NCBI GenBank assembly: GCA_025642065.1
Contig: JAODUP010000188.1
Coordinates: 600,501 to 664,500 of the forward strand
Origin: Paralvinella palmiformis
Lineage: Eukaryota; Annelida; Polychaeta; Terebellida; Alvinellidae
Length of the DNA: 64,000 nucleotides
Reading direction: 5' to 3'
The position numbers and the translations under genes were made by a program. Positions 25,901 to 38,900 of this stretch are shown piece by piece. How positions within the stretch are numbered: the stretch's first letter is position 1; each line of letters begins with the position of its first letter. The notes below the pieces were generated by a model. The model had not been told where the DNA came from and made no database searches. It was given only the letters and a program-made list of their open reading frames with translations.

Positions 25901-27279
25901 TAGAAATTCTAAGTCACTAAATGTTTTTAAAAAACATGTTAAAACATTCCTATTCAAACAATATTTTAATTGTTAACATACTCATTATATTTAGTGATTT
26001 TGTTAAACGTCTCTTTCGTTATTGTACAGCATCTCAGAACAGGTAACAGGGTTACCTGGTTTTGGCGCTATATCAATATACATTATTATATTATTAATAT
26101 TTGTTGTTAAACATTATTATTCTACTGGTGTCATTGTTTCATCAGTCTTTCCCAGTAGCCGTATATTAATGTGCAGATCATATATCATAAGTGATCAGAT
26201 GTGATCAGATTTCCTCCAAATCTATCATCTGTGTTCCATATTAAAATCTGTTTAAAATACATTCCAGGTTTTGGAAATTTATAATTGCCTGATTTTAACT
26301 AATTAATATCTAATTTAATTTATTTTATAAAAATCAATTTTTTTAATATAAATCTTTTAAAAAACATTTAAATCTGAAAATCAAATTATTAAAAAAAAAT
26401 TATTAAAAATGTGACATAATTACTTTCGACTAATCCACATAACAACAAACAAGGATCTCCAAAGATTATCCCAACCAGAAATTAAATATATCTGGTATTT
26501 TATTTTGGCAAAAGAAGCTAAAATATAATTTGAGACTGCATCAGGATAACATTTTATTACCCTGTTCTACTTTGTACTTTTATTGCATTACTAGTTCTGA
26601 ATTTCTCAGATGATCAAAGTATGCAATGTCATATTTTCTTTGAATGAAATTGTAATTTATATAACTAGAGAAATCACTGCACAGAGATGGATTTAACATG
26701 GAAGCCATAATCTGTTCTATCCTTGTAGGACTGGCTGGAGCTTTTGCTCATTTGTCAACAGCACTGCTGTTAGGTGGTGGTGTCGAAGAAGAAAACCTGA
26801 TACGAGCAAATAAGTGTGTATACATTGCAGACATGGGGTCAATTCCATTTTGTCAATTCCAATTCCACTCAATTCCATTTGGTCAATTCTAATTCCACCT
26901 AAAATTTATCAATTCCAATTCCCAAATTTTCAATTCCATTTTTTTTCCGACTCTTTTTCCCTGATATTTTTTACCATGAGTAGATACTCCGAGTACCTAC
27001 TTGGATTACATACTCCGAGTAGTTTATATTCCAAGTAGGATTGTCATGGAAGAAATATTTCTGAATTAAAAAATTAAATGGTAAATTAATTTGTGGATTT
27101 AATTTAATTTTGCCTGTTCTAAACATTGAATGGGGGTACATTCCTAAATAGCAATATCTCTATATAGATTACAGGCATGCTATGTGGTTGTGTCACCGTG
27201 TTGTGTGTGGGTGGAGCCCACGGTATCCAGACCATTTTAATTGGTTAAATGCACATGTGCGGTGCCGCAATCAGTGTGC

Positions 27280-27320
<41 letters not shown>

Positions 27321-30300
27321 AACCAAAGTTCTAGATCAATTTGGTTCCAGTATATTGGTAACAGCACATGTAAGTGTTAACATGGTAAAATTAGCACAAG
27401 CCTAACCACAAGGCGCTTTTAACTAGAGGTATTGTATCACGTGGAGCATCATAGTTTTGGGTGCCCATGTAAGAGTATATTTTCTAATCATCAAAGGTGT
27501 GTTTATATTCCACTGCCCAATAGGAGCCTTGAAACGAATGTATTTGCTTAGCTCCACCCAGCAGGGGTCAAACCCTGTATTTACTTTCACAATCCTGTTG
27601 GGTACTAAACCAAAGCTCTGGTTCATTATGGTTCCTGTATATTGGTAACACCACATGTAAGTGTTAACATTGTAAAAATGGTATATTAATGTTTTGATAA
27701 ATTTTTTTTGTAGGAAACTTCAAATTCTAAATTTTTCAATTCCAATTCAAAATTTCTCAATTCCAATTCAAAATTTCTCAATTCCAATTCTAAATTTCTC
27801 AATTCCAATTATTTTTTTTTTAAATAATCAATTCCGGAATTGAATTGACCCCATGTCTGATACATTGTGTTATACAAATATTATACCATATATACTCACC
27901 TATTAGTTGACCTGGCAGATAAGTCGAGGTCAGTTTTAGACTTTGTAATTCTTTCCTCGGGCATATGTTCATCATATAAGTCGAGATCAAGTATTGGCTT
28001 AAAATCCCTCAAAATTTGAATCATTGTCATCATTCGTTTCAAACTCATGATGTCAGTAAGTACATCATAAATGTATCAATATCAGTTTCTTCACCGGCAG
28101 TGATATACACACATGCACACACACACAGGGAGATTTTGCTTTGATGTTATAACTAATAAACAAACTTGTCACACCGAACACGCCTAATTGTAACAACAAC
28201 TGGCAAATGTTATTAATTAATTGTTTCACAGCAAGGTTTGCAATGTGAACAGTGATTTCTAGATTATTGCTAATCATCTGGAGGTAACGGTAGTTAACAA
28301 TGCATGGCTATCAAGTATTATTACATAAAGACCGGCATGTTTGTGAGATCCAAATAGCAGTTTGGTGAAAATTAATTGTTATTTATTGAATAATAATGGA
28401 TTAGTAGGCAGCGATGTGACAATTTTATTCCAACTCTGTCTTTAATTGGGTTGAATCCCATAGTGTTGTGTGTCAAGGATGGCTGAAAAATGTTCCTTCA
28501 GGTGGTAGGAAATATGACACATGTATAAGTTGAGGTGCTTCTGGGAACTCCCTTTTCCCTACCCAAAAAATCGACTTCTACGCGAGTATATACAGTACAT
28601 AAATTGAAATATTTTAAGTTGAATGCTGCTGGCTGGTTTTTCTTCCATTGTTATATATATATGCCAATAAGATAGCAGTTATTTGGTATGATTTCTCTTT
28701 CAATTTTATACAGATATTTGTAAGAATATGTATATATATATACTGTTTTTTGACAAATGCAGATTTTTATTGCGTTACTTTGAAAATGTATATAATAAAA
28801 TGTAAATTTGGAAATAATTCTTTGCTCTGTACGTGACAGCACCATATACTACTTGATTACTATTTTGAGGTGCATAACTATTAAACCAGTGTATTTTTGA
28901 AGATCACATTTTCAGACATTGGAGTTAACCATCATGCATATATTATAGTAAGATTGTAAAACCAGGGCTTTCACAAAATTCTTAAGACTTTCTGGGAATT
29001 CATGAAATCACATATATTACGGTAAGATTGTGAAACCAGTTACACAGTCTTACTATAACGTATATGCGATTTCAAGAATTCCCAGAAAATGTAGGGATTT
29101 CATCAAATCCTGGTTTCAGTCTTACTGTAACATGTAACAGTGTTATGGAATGCTATAATAAGTGTTTCTTGTGTTCAGAATCGGTTTAATCTATCTTATT
29201 TTGTTAATATAGAAGTAGGTAGCTCAGCATCATAATGTAACATGATCATTCATTTCAATGCCCTTGTAAAAATTGAATTGTTTCAACTCACCTACTGGGT
29301 GAAGATTATATTTGTTCATTTTTTAAACTTTGTTTGCAGACTTTTAGTAAAATTCAGTGAGGCACTGGAAGATGCAAAGGTTAGTATTATTATATCTGTA
29401 ATGTGTTTGATGTGCCAACAGTGTGTAGGATTAATGTTCAGAGTGGCTGTTCAGAAAATTCCAAACAAATGATGATATGTTTTGTGTTTTTTGTGTATAA
29501 ATGTTAATTATCTTGTGTTTTATAGCATGGCTGTGATGTTGATGTTTTCAATGATGAAAACACATTAGGATTCCATTTAGACTGGTCATACCGGCATGCT
29601 GAATCACTAAAGGTGAGACTATCTTCGTTCACTTAGAACTGACTTTTAGACCATGAAATACAATAACATGTTTCCTTGAACCTAATTATTCACATAGATC
29701 AAAATAGATGCAGTCTGTTATGTACATAGAAATCAAATATTTTCTGAGTATTTATAAAGTATGTGACACATCAAACAGTGTTTACTTTAATGTTTTGTAT
29801 CTTGGAACTGTTCATTATTTGTTATAATGAGCATAAATTTAGCAGTTAAATCAACGTTTTCACAGATTCAGCCAAGAAATAATAAATTCTATCAATTTTG
29901 TATTAGTGTTGTTCATTCGTTATGTTTTAAACGTTTATGTTAGTCACATCGCTCTGCAAGGTAAGTAAAACACTGACATGATTTCTGATCATATTATGCC
30001 TCACAATGGAGTAATCTGAGTAATACTGAATGATTTACAGCACTTGCATTATGTTACCCGATGTGCGTAATATATTTTAGTCAAACAAACAAACTCATTG
30101 TGTAATCAATCTATTACTGTTAACAGAGTTTAGTTGTAAAAACAGTTGTCTGCCTGAAGAATATGGTTTTGCCAATTACAGTGTGTAAATATAAAAAAGT
30201 GACTTGAAAGACATCAGTTATCTGAACTTTCCTGTCTCATAATAGGCTTGTTGGCTCACTAAAACTTTCTTTATTCTACCACCAGTTAGCTCATGTACGG

Positions 30301-32865
30301 CTTTGTTGTTCGGGGAGAATCGGTTATTTGGCACAGCCTTTATGTTGGAGTGATCGAGAAACCTCCTCCCCCACCACTCACAGCTAGGGGAGCAGTACAG
30401 AAAGATGGAGACGAAATGCCCTGAGCGTGGTCACTGCCAGAGTGTTTTACGTCCTCAGGGGGTTTTGAACGTCCCCCTTTATTTTAAATAATTCAGTGGA
30501 GATGGCAGCGCCATTTAACGTGGTCATCACCTACGATGTTGTGAGCCGAGAAATTAATCTCTGGAAAGGTTTCGACCTCTTACGGGGTTCGAACCTGTGA
30601 CCGTTGGCACCAAGTGCTGGGTGCTTTACCACTAGGCCACCGGAGCTCACTAGCTCATGTACACTACTATGGCTAGCTTATATACACCATTATGGTTAAA
30701 TTATGTATACTATTAATTAAAGCCACTGATGCTTGCACAAATATTGCATAGATTTGTTTATCATCTAATAATGAACACCGGAACATGTTCGTAAGCAACA
30801 TACACAGGAGTCGACCACTGTGAATACCAAACATCTGAGAGATCACCATTACTATACACCTGTGTATTTGTGGAAACACAACCCTAACTTATGTTAATCT
30901 TATAGAGAAAGGGCGCCTCCGTGGTCTAGCAGTAGCATGTTAGACCACGGATCACTACCAACCATGTTCGAATCCCGGCGTGGGCATATCTGAAGGTTGT
31001 TTCATCTTTCACTTCGATTCATTACCTTTGGAGGTCGCTCGGCCCATTTAGCCTACCTTGTGCATAAAAGTGGCCATAAAACACCAATCATCATCTTATA
31101 GAGAATATACAATACTAATTTATGATAAGACTATTAATATTCATAGCAGTTATAAATATTTATACATTTATATTTATTTAGAGACAATATAGGACTGTTT
31201 GTGTTCAACCTTATTTCAGGAAATGTTATTCCACAGAACTTGTCTTATGGTTGATTACGAAGAAGCGAACAGAGTCTTAGACAAGGCTAAGGCACACAAA
31301 CACACTGAGGTAAGTGCCGAATGTGGATCTTCACCTTCTTAAACGATGAAGAAGTTAATGATCTGGAAATATTTCCTGGCTATCATCTGCACTTAACGTC
31401 ATTATAGATCTATACATTTATTACACAGTAACTGTACACATACACAGTATGGTTCCATTCATTTACTAATTTTGACAATTCAGCCTAACTGAACTGTCCA
31501 CATCTTTTTTCCAACTAGGGGTTCTTAATCCAGAGTCCACTGATTCCTAAGGGGTGTGTAAAACGTCGTCTTCAAATTTGTTTGTTTATGTTGCAGGGGT
31601 GTCTATAGGTTTTATCTAATTTTCAGAAGAGTTCACCACTCTGAAATGTTTAAGAACCCTTATTATAACGCGATTATTGCTTCTATCATTTCCATAAAAT
31701 CTCTTCTTTAATCTGCGTACATCTCTGCATGTCTAGACTTATTTTCTTCTGTTTGCAGTGATGAGGTAAATGTTCAGGTATCGTGCAATAGTACGGTGTT
31801 TCGGGATTTAACTTTACCTTTGCCATAACAATTAATGTGATGTTATTTCAGAGGTAACCAAACTTCTTTTTATTGTTCTTATATCTCACATGCAGACTCA
31901 TTTTCAGTCGTGGCTGGTAAATACATTATAAATTGGTTGTTCGTATAAATGTGCACCACTGATAAGTCTAAGTTTGCTTGGTCTTTTCTCATACCTTTAC
32001 ACATTGGCATGACCGATGCCTCCCAGGCAAGATAGCTCCATAGCAATGTTCAGAAAGATCTAGGACACCTTTATTATTTCATTCAATATCCAACAATACC
32101 TGGTCTTTAATGTTACAGTGTGATAACTGCATCCATGTTCCACTGATGTACACCATTTGCTTAATTTATTGAAAGAATTCATCGTCGAAGATTCTAGAGA
32201 ACAGAAAATTCTATAATGTGAAAATCTGTTAAATAATTACTTTCAAACCCCCAAAAAGTAATGTAAACAATTTGTGAATGAAAAACAAATTTAAGACACA
32301 TACCTCAACTATAATAAACATAGAAAGCATATATGACAGTACAATAAATGTACATTTATAAGTGGGATTTATATATAATATATTTTTTATTTCATATCAA
32401 ATGCTGTAAGGATATTTTCTATAGTAATTTTTTTAATAATAGATTTGTTCTTTTATATTGATAGAGTTTTGTTTAAAATTTTACAGTTTACACCATTTAT
32501 AATAATTTGTTGTTTGTATCCTAGTTTCATAGTTAGTATTAAAAATTTATTTATGAGTGATATATCAGTCTGGATTGTGACTTGGGGTTTACTCTACTAG
32601 ATGTATGAAAATAGATACTTTGTCACACTCATATGTTGTATTAATATTAATAATTATTATCAAACCATTTTATATATGACCATCTGTTTTCTATTCTATT
32701 TATAAGTTATATAGAGTGTATGAAGTCACTGAAGGCTTTAATATTATAATACTAACATTATAATAGGTAGACTTTACTAATATCAGTCGTACCATCATGA
32801 GGACAACAGTGATGATACTATTATTGATTGATTTTATTTATTCCACATCATATACATACAACCAT

Positions 32866-32902
<37 letters not shown>

Positions 32903-35900
32903 AATAGAATGTAAATACCACAGATAATATGTACCAATAATAAAGAAAAAGCTGACACTAAAAGTCAATGCTAAGAATAACATAAAACCTATTTTCAGAG
33001 TAGACCTAAACAGACATCAAAGATACAAGACAGCAGCAGATTAGTAAATATATAAATAAAAGGAACCAGTTGGACTAAATAAATAAAACATACCAATAGC
33101 TAATGGATAGTTATGGCTCAAAGAAAATCATCAAAGTTTTGTTGGTAAACCATTTTCTCAAGAAAATACTAGTTACAGTTTAGTTTAAAAACATTCCTCT
33201 CATCAAAATGTTTAAGGGAATTAGGAAGAGTATTCCATAAAACAATACCATTATACTCCAACCCTACCTCACTATGACTCTTACAGTATGGGATATTAAA
33301 AGAGTAGACACTATTCCTTGTATTGTGAGAGTGAGCCATATGATGAAACAAATCTAAATAATTTGGGGCACAACCATTGAAGGTATTACATTAGATTTAT
33401 GGATATAAAATTGAGTTTGTTTCCACATTAACACAAGAAAGTTTAAAAATAAGTAAAGACAATCAATATGACAATGGGGATGTAGATCTAGTATGAATCT
33501 AATAATTTTGATTTGTTTTATTTGAAGTTTGTCTTTTAGTTTCTGACTCCCCTTTACCAAAACTTGCACCCATAATCAAATCTGGGTTGGCGGAGAGAAT
33601 TTGCAATAAGTTTTCTTTCTCTGACGCCTAGAACTCACTTATGACGATATAGAAATTTCAAGCCTCTACTAGCCTTCATGATAGCATTTTTTGCCATTGA
33701 TATGCCAGATAGATCTGCATCAAGGGTGGCTCCCAAGTACTTAACTGATGCTTATGAATCAGTTCGGGTGTTACTATATTTTTGAGTTCGATTTTTTAGC
33801 GTCTTTTGGGATGCAAAAAGGATTGATTCTGTTTTCCCTGGGTGACGTGACAATTTGTTGTCAACTAACCAAGCACCGAGTTTCCCCATATTGAGGGATA
33901 TAGCATCTTTTGTCAGCAACAAGGAGAGCAGAATCATCGGCATATAGATTAAGTGGACAGTCAAGGGAAGATGACACGTCATTGACGTAGATTAAAAATA
34001 ACGCCTATATTACCCATTAATAATAACGAGTGACCATGTGTGATGCCACATTACAACAGAGAGCGGCTGTGTGTGTGTGTGTGTGTGATATTAAACCTAA
34101 GTACAAATAACAACATATCTCATTACGCCTTTACACGAAGTAGCTACGCACGCACGACATTACGCCGCAGTGCAATATAGCCGGGTGTGGTTTTATGCCG
34201 CATGGTAAACATATGGCCAGCCACCGATATGCGCCACATTATAAAGAGTGGTGTCATGTACGGTATTGACAATAGCACAAAGTGACCATCTATGATATTA
34301 CGGCACGATACTATAATGATCATCATCCAGTACACCACCAGATGACAAAGTGACCGTCCGTGAGCGATATTCCATAACAATACCGACATAGTCTCTATTG
34401 TCAGTGACTTCAGTGTCTGAGTCCGGTCACGATATGGGGTCCAGCAGCTATGATTGTTACCTGTAAACAAGAGTCGTCTTACCTGCAGTCTCGGCATAAT
34501 AAATATGAATTATTAATGGCCGCCGATAACTGCGCCTATTAGCCCTTTGTCGTCAGCAGATTGACTACACAACGCTAGACAGCAGCTGCTTTATTGTGTC
34601 CATAATGATGAGACATAATGCGTTATGTTCGGCCATTTCTGGACACTGGTTGATGCGCGGCTCGTTTTGCTCAGTGAGTCATCGCGTTGCGCTTAATGCA
34701 CAGTACTCTTCACGTGATACCGTCATTCTACGCATCATTATCAGCACCATGATCATCATCATTATCATTTACTATCATTATCATCATAATAATCATTGCC
34801 TCATCATCACTATCAGTACCATGAACAACACACGTTTAGCAAATATAACCCTCTCATAATATTACAAATATGGTGTGTGTGTGTTAACAGTGTGGAATAA
34901 GGCACTGGAACAAAGAATCTCATTGTGAATTGAAACTGTGGATGATTCATCAGGGACTCAATTCCTGACCAGCAACTTTTCATGTACGATGACTTTCCAC
35001 TCCCTAAGTTGCTATGTAACAAAATCCACAAAGCAGCTAACCTACAATCAATTGCTTTTGCTTGTATTTCGGGGAGAATACCCAGGCTTGAGACCATCCC
35101 CACCACTCACAGGGAAGCAGTACGGAAAGATGGAGCCGAAATACCCCGAGGATGGTCACTGCCAGAGTGTTTTACGTCCTCAGGGGATCCCCAACGTCCC
35201 CCTTTATTTTAATCAATTCAGTGGAGACGACATTTAACGTGGTCAACCACGCACGATGCTTAACCGCTAGGCTGCCACCGGACCTTACTACCTACATTCA
35301 AAGTAACACTACAAACCTATATATACACCTTTGTTGCCAGTTTTCAAAGATCAGTTTGTGCAACGGGCAGCCAGCTGTTGTGATGAGACGATTATAAAAC
35401 TGATAACAATTTATGTTAGAAAAAGTGGCACATATAGTAAGACAGACTGTTGTGGTGTCATAGCCTCGACGCTGTTAAAACTTATTAACATTTCCAAACC
35501 AGACCTGATGTCTGCTAAACAAACTATATCGTAATAAGAACAGGTTTTAGTGTTAGTAATGACAAACAGACTGAAGCTAACCTTGAATATCATAGTACAA
35601 ACTGGATATGACTGGACTTGGGAAAGAATCCCATTCATTATATTCTCACATGCTATTTAAGTGAATTGTTGTTATATACCAGGTAAAACACACCTATCAA
35701 GCGAGCTGAGCCCAAAACGACTGAGTCAGGAGTGTGTGTGTGTGTGTGTGTCTTTCCTCAGTTGCCACTATGATTAGTGACACAGAGCCATACATCATCC
35801 AGTTTTATCTTCTTGGAATTCATCTGGCAGTCAAACAAACTGCATTCAGAGACTGACGTATAAGTTTAAGAAGCTATCAGAATCAGAAATATTTTAAATT

Positions 35901-38900
35901 ACCTTATAGAGTAACATAAATAATAGTCATTGACAGGTTATGTTTATGATGATGTAGATGTAGTAGTGGTAGTAGTAGTAATTGTTCAACATTTGTGTTA
36001 TGCTTCTACATCTAGCTAAATACACACCAGTAAGAATTTGCTACTGAAAAGTGGAAAAGATAACTTGTAGATGACTTCACCTCAGAATAAAAATGCCAAA
36101 CGGTATTTAAAGGCCCTATTTGTTTTATTATATCAGTTTTAATTATGCAAAATACATTTAAGCCATTTAAAAAAAATTCTTTGTAATTTTAAATGGCAGT
36201 TAGAGTGTGCCACTAAATGTGAAACTCAAACTAGAATACATGTAAATCAAACCGAATTATTTTGTGTTTTTTGGCTTATATAATATGACGAAAACGTCCA
36301 CCTTGAATATAACCATGGTTAAAAGGTCTGGGGTGCATGCCGTCGGCAAATCATCCATGGCCAAAACGTCCATCTACCATGGCAAACACACCACACAATA
36401 GTTTATTTATATGAAACAAAATCTTAGCACTGTTTGTTTAAAATATTATCATGTTTATTGACCTGAAATAAAAAAAAGTACAAGACCATGGATATTGTGA
36501 TAAATATGTTGTGGTGAATGGAAAAAAACACCACTGGACAAAACCCCATTCAGAGATAACCCAGCTGGACAAAAACCCACTGGCTGAATGTGCTACTTGC
36601 ACAAAACCCCACTTTTCCAAAAACATAAAAACCTATTTTTTTTCTTTTCTTTAAAATAACTTTTAAATCACATTCATAATTACAGTATAGCATACATGTA
36701 ATATCAGTGAATGAGAACTATCAGAGAATAAAGATTTTTTCCTGCTTTCCAGTGCCCTTATATGAAATTATAAAAGAAGCCATCCACTGCTACTGTCAGA
36801 AATGATGCGGCTCTAGCCATTAGCAATGAAATGGATCCATCATAATTACAATGGCTTTTTTGTATGTTGCTGTGATACAATTACCGTATGAATTATAAAG
36901 AAGCCATCCACAGCTATTGTCAGGGATAAAGTGGATGTGATACCATTATCAATTACATGAAGCCAGCTACTACTGATGACAGGAATGATAATCTCAGCTG
37001 TTACAGTAAAACAATCAACAAGACAAAAAGTCATCGAAGTTCAATGAGGAATAGATTCATTAATTACTCAATTAACAGTATAGAAGGTATAGATTTAATT
37101 AAACAACATGTATCAAATATTCTTCCATTATGTCCAAAATGTGTATTAGTGAGTGGGGTTCTGTCCAGGTGGGTTTAGTCCGAGTAGGTGTTTTTCCTTG
37201 GATCCACCTGTTTTATAGCGTATTGAGTGATGTTTTTAACATCTAACAATAGTTAGAAATACTGTTGTTATAAATTGATAAACAGATGATGATTGATGTT
37301 CTGCGGCTACTTTTGTGCACATGGCAGGCTAAATGGGCCGATCGATCTCCAAAGATAATGAAGCGAAGTCAAAGATGAAGCATCCTTCTTCAGATATGCC
37401 CACGCTAATTTTCGAACTCAGGTAGTAGTGATCTGTGGTCCAACGCGCTACCAACTAGACTACGGAGGCGCCCTAAATTGATAAACAGATTGCCTTCAGT
37501 CAATACTATTGTTTATAACAGGCTTTTGTTTTATGTGGCTCATTTGTATTCTTCTTTAAAATACCGGATTGAAACAAACGATACGCTTAATTATTGCCAT
37601 TGGCTTGAATTCAAATTTAGAAACAGAATACTCCAAACTGTCCCTCTTACGCCATCCATTGATGACGGAAGTGTTTTTTTTATTTATTATTAAGCAATCC
37701 CGATCTATTTACCGGTACTATGACATCAGATACTTCTTGTACAAATGTCTACCTGAACCTACCTCAATCTGAGTACAGTATGACGCGCTAGATATATGTT
37801 GTGCCTAAATGTCGTGATGAAGACATGCTGATTTTTTAAATTCTATTTTATCCTTCATCTGTAGCGATTGTCTGTAAATACGATTCAAATGGGATGATCT
37901 ATGCAGGAGAAGTAATTAATTAATGCTTTGTTTAGCCGAGGACTTACCGTCAAAGGGTAACTTTAGGAAACCGAGAGAACTATATATGGAATCTTTTTAT
38001 TAAAGGCTCCAACATTTATCGATTGCGGCTAATGGGGGGGGGGGCGGTCGGAGGGGTCGGTGTTGTATATAATATAATGTTGGCTTATGGTAAAATAGCA
38101 GGCACCAACTAAAGTAGGTTTTACAGAGAGAGAAAAAATGGACAGTCTGTTAAGGCAAGTAGTCGTCGAAGTAGAGTTTATTGTACAACCGTGTATACAT
38201 CACGCCGTACGGTGGGCGTGTTTCGCGTATTGACAGTGGTGACTAGAGCCAGGTGGTCTGATCGTTTTTTATGATGGCCCATTTTCTCCTCGCGTGGTCG
38301 TACGGTCAGTCAGCGCCGTAAAATACCTGCTCGTTCTAGCCGACGAAGGCCCGATGTCTTCTGCATATTCATTACACTACGACATAATTAGGTGGCGGTG
38401 GTGGCCCAATCGTTTTGCGGCCACTCTCATTGTCTGCCCTAATATGGATATTTCGCATGTTCTAAAGGGAAGCCAGAAGTACTTCGGCTGCGTTGACAAC
38501 GGAGTTCAGTATTCTATCCCGCGTGGACTCGTTGGACTATAGTACGGCTCATTGTAAACCAGGTGTGAGTCGTTTAAAGGCCCGCTATTATGCCGTCGTC
38601 TCTGACGTCGTATACGTCTTCTGAGTTCAATTCCTAGCAGAAGCCAACACCCACGGGCCACGATGACGCATCTGTTATTGCCTTATTAACGAGCTCCGTA
38701 TCTCTGGGCGGTCAGTTATCAGTGAGGCCACGTCGATGTAATTACACATCTTAACCAGTCGCAGAGCGCATGTCATTGTTTATACACCTGTGATTAGGTT
38801 GCCCGTAGCAACGAATCGGTCTCCAAGGTAGCCTGGCCTCGGGAGGTGGCGTATATCGATTTTTTATGGGGCCAGATATTTGGTTTTCGATACTTTTCCA

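Noticed and set aside
25704..25976. 90-residue ORF as a host gene
   Set aside because: It matches the C-terminal end of CR1/L2-type reverse transcriptases and is preceded by a stop and frame change.
34813..35397. Overlapping ORFs on both strands
   Set aside because: They lie largely in a SINE-B copy and its flanks; no conserved protein motif.
38294..38542. 82-residue ORF upstream of the nested gene
   Set aside because: Its openness is explained by CG-rich composition; no motif, and it probably lies in promoter or 5' UTR sequence.
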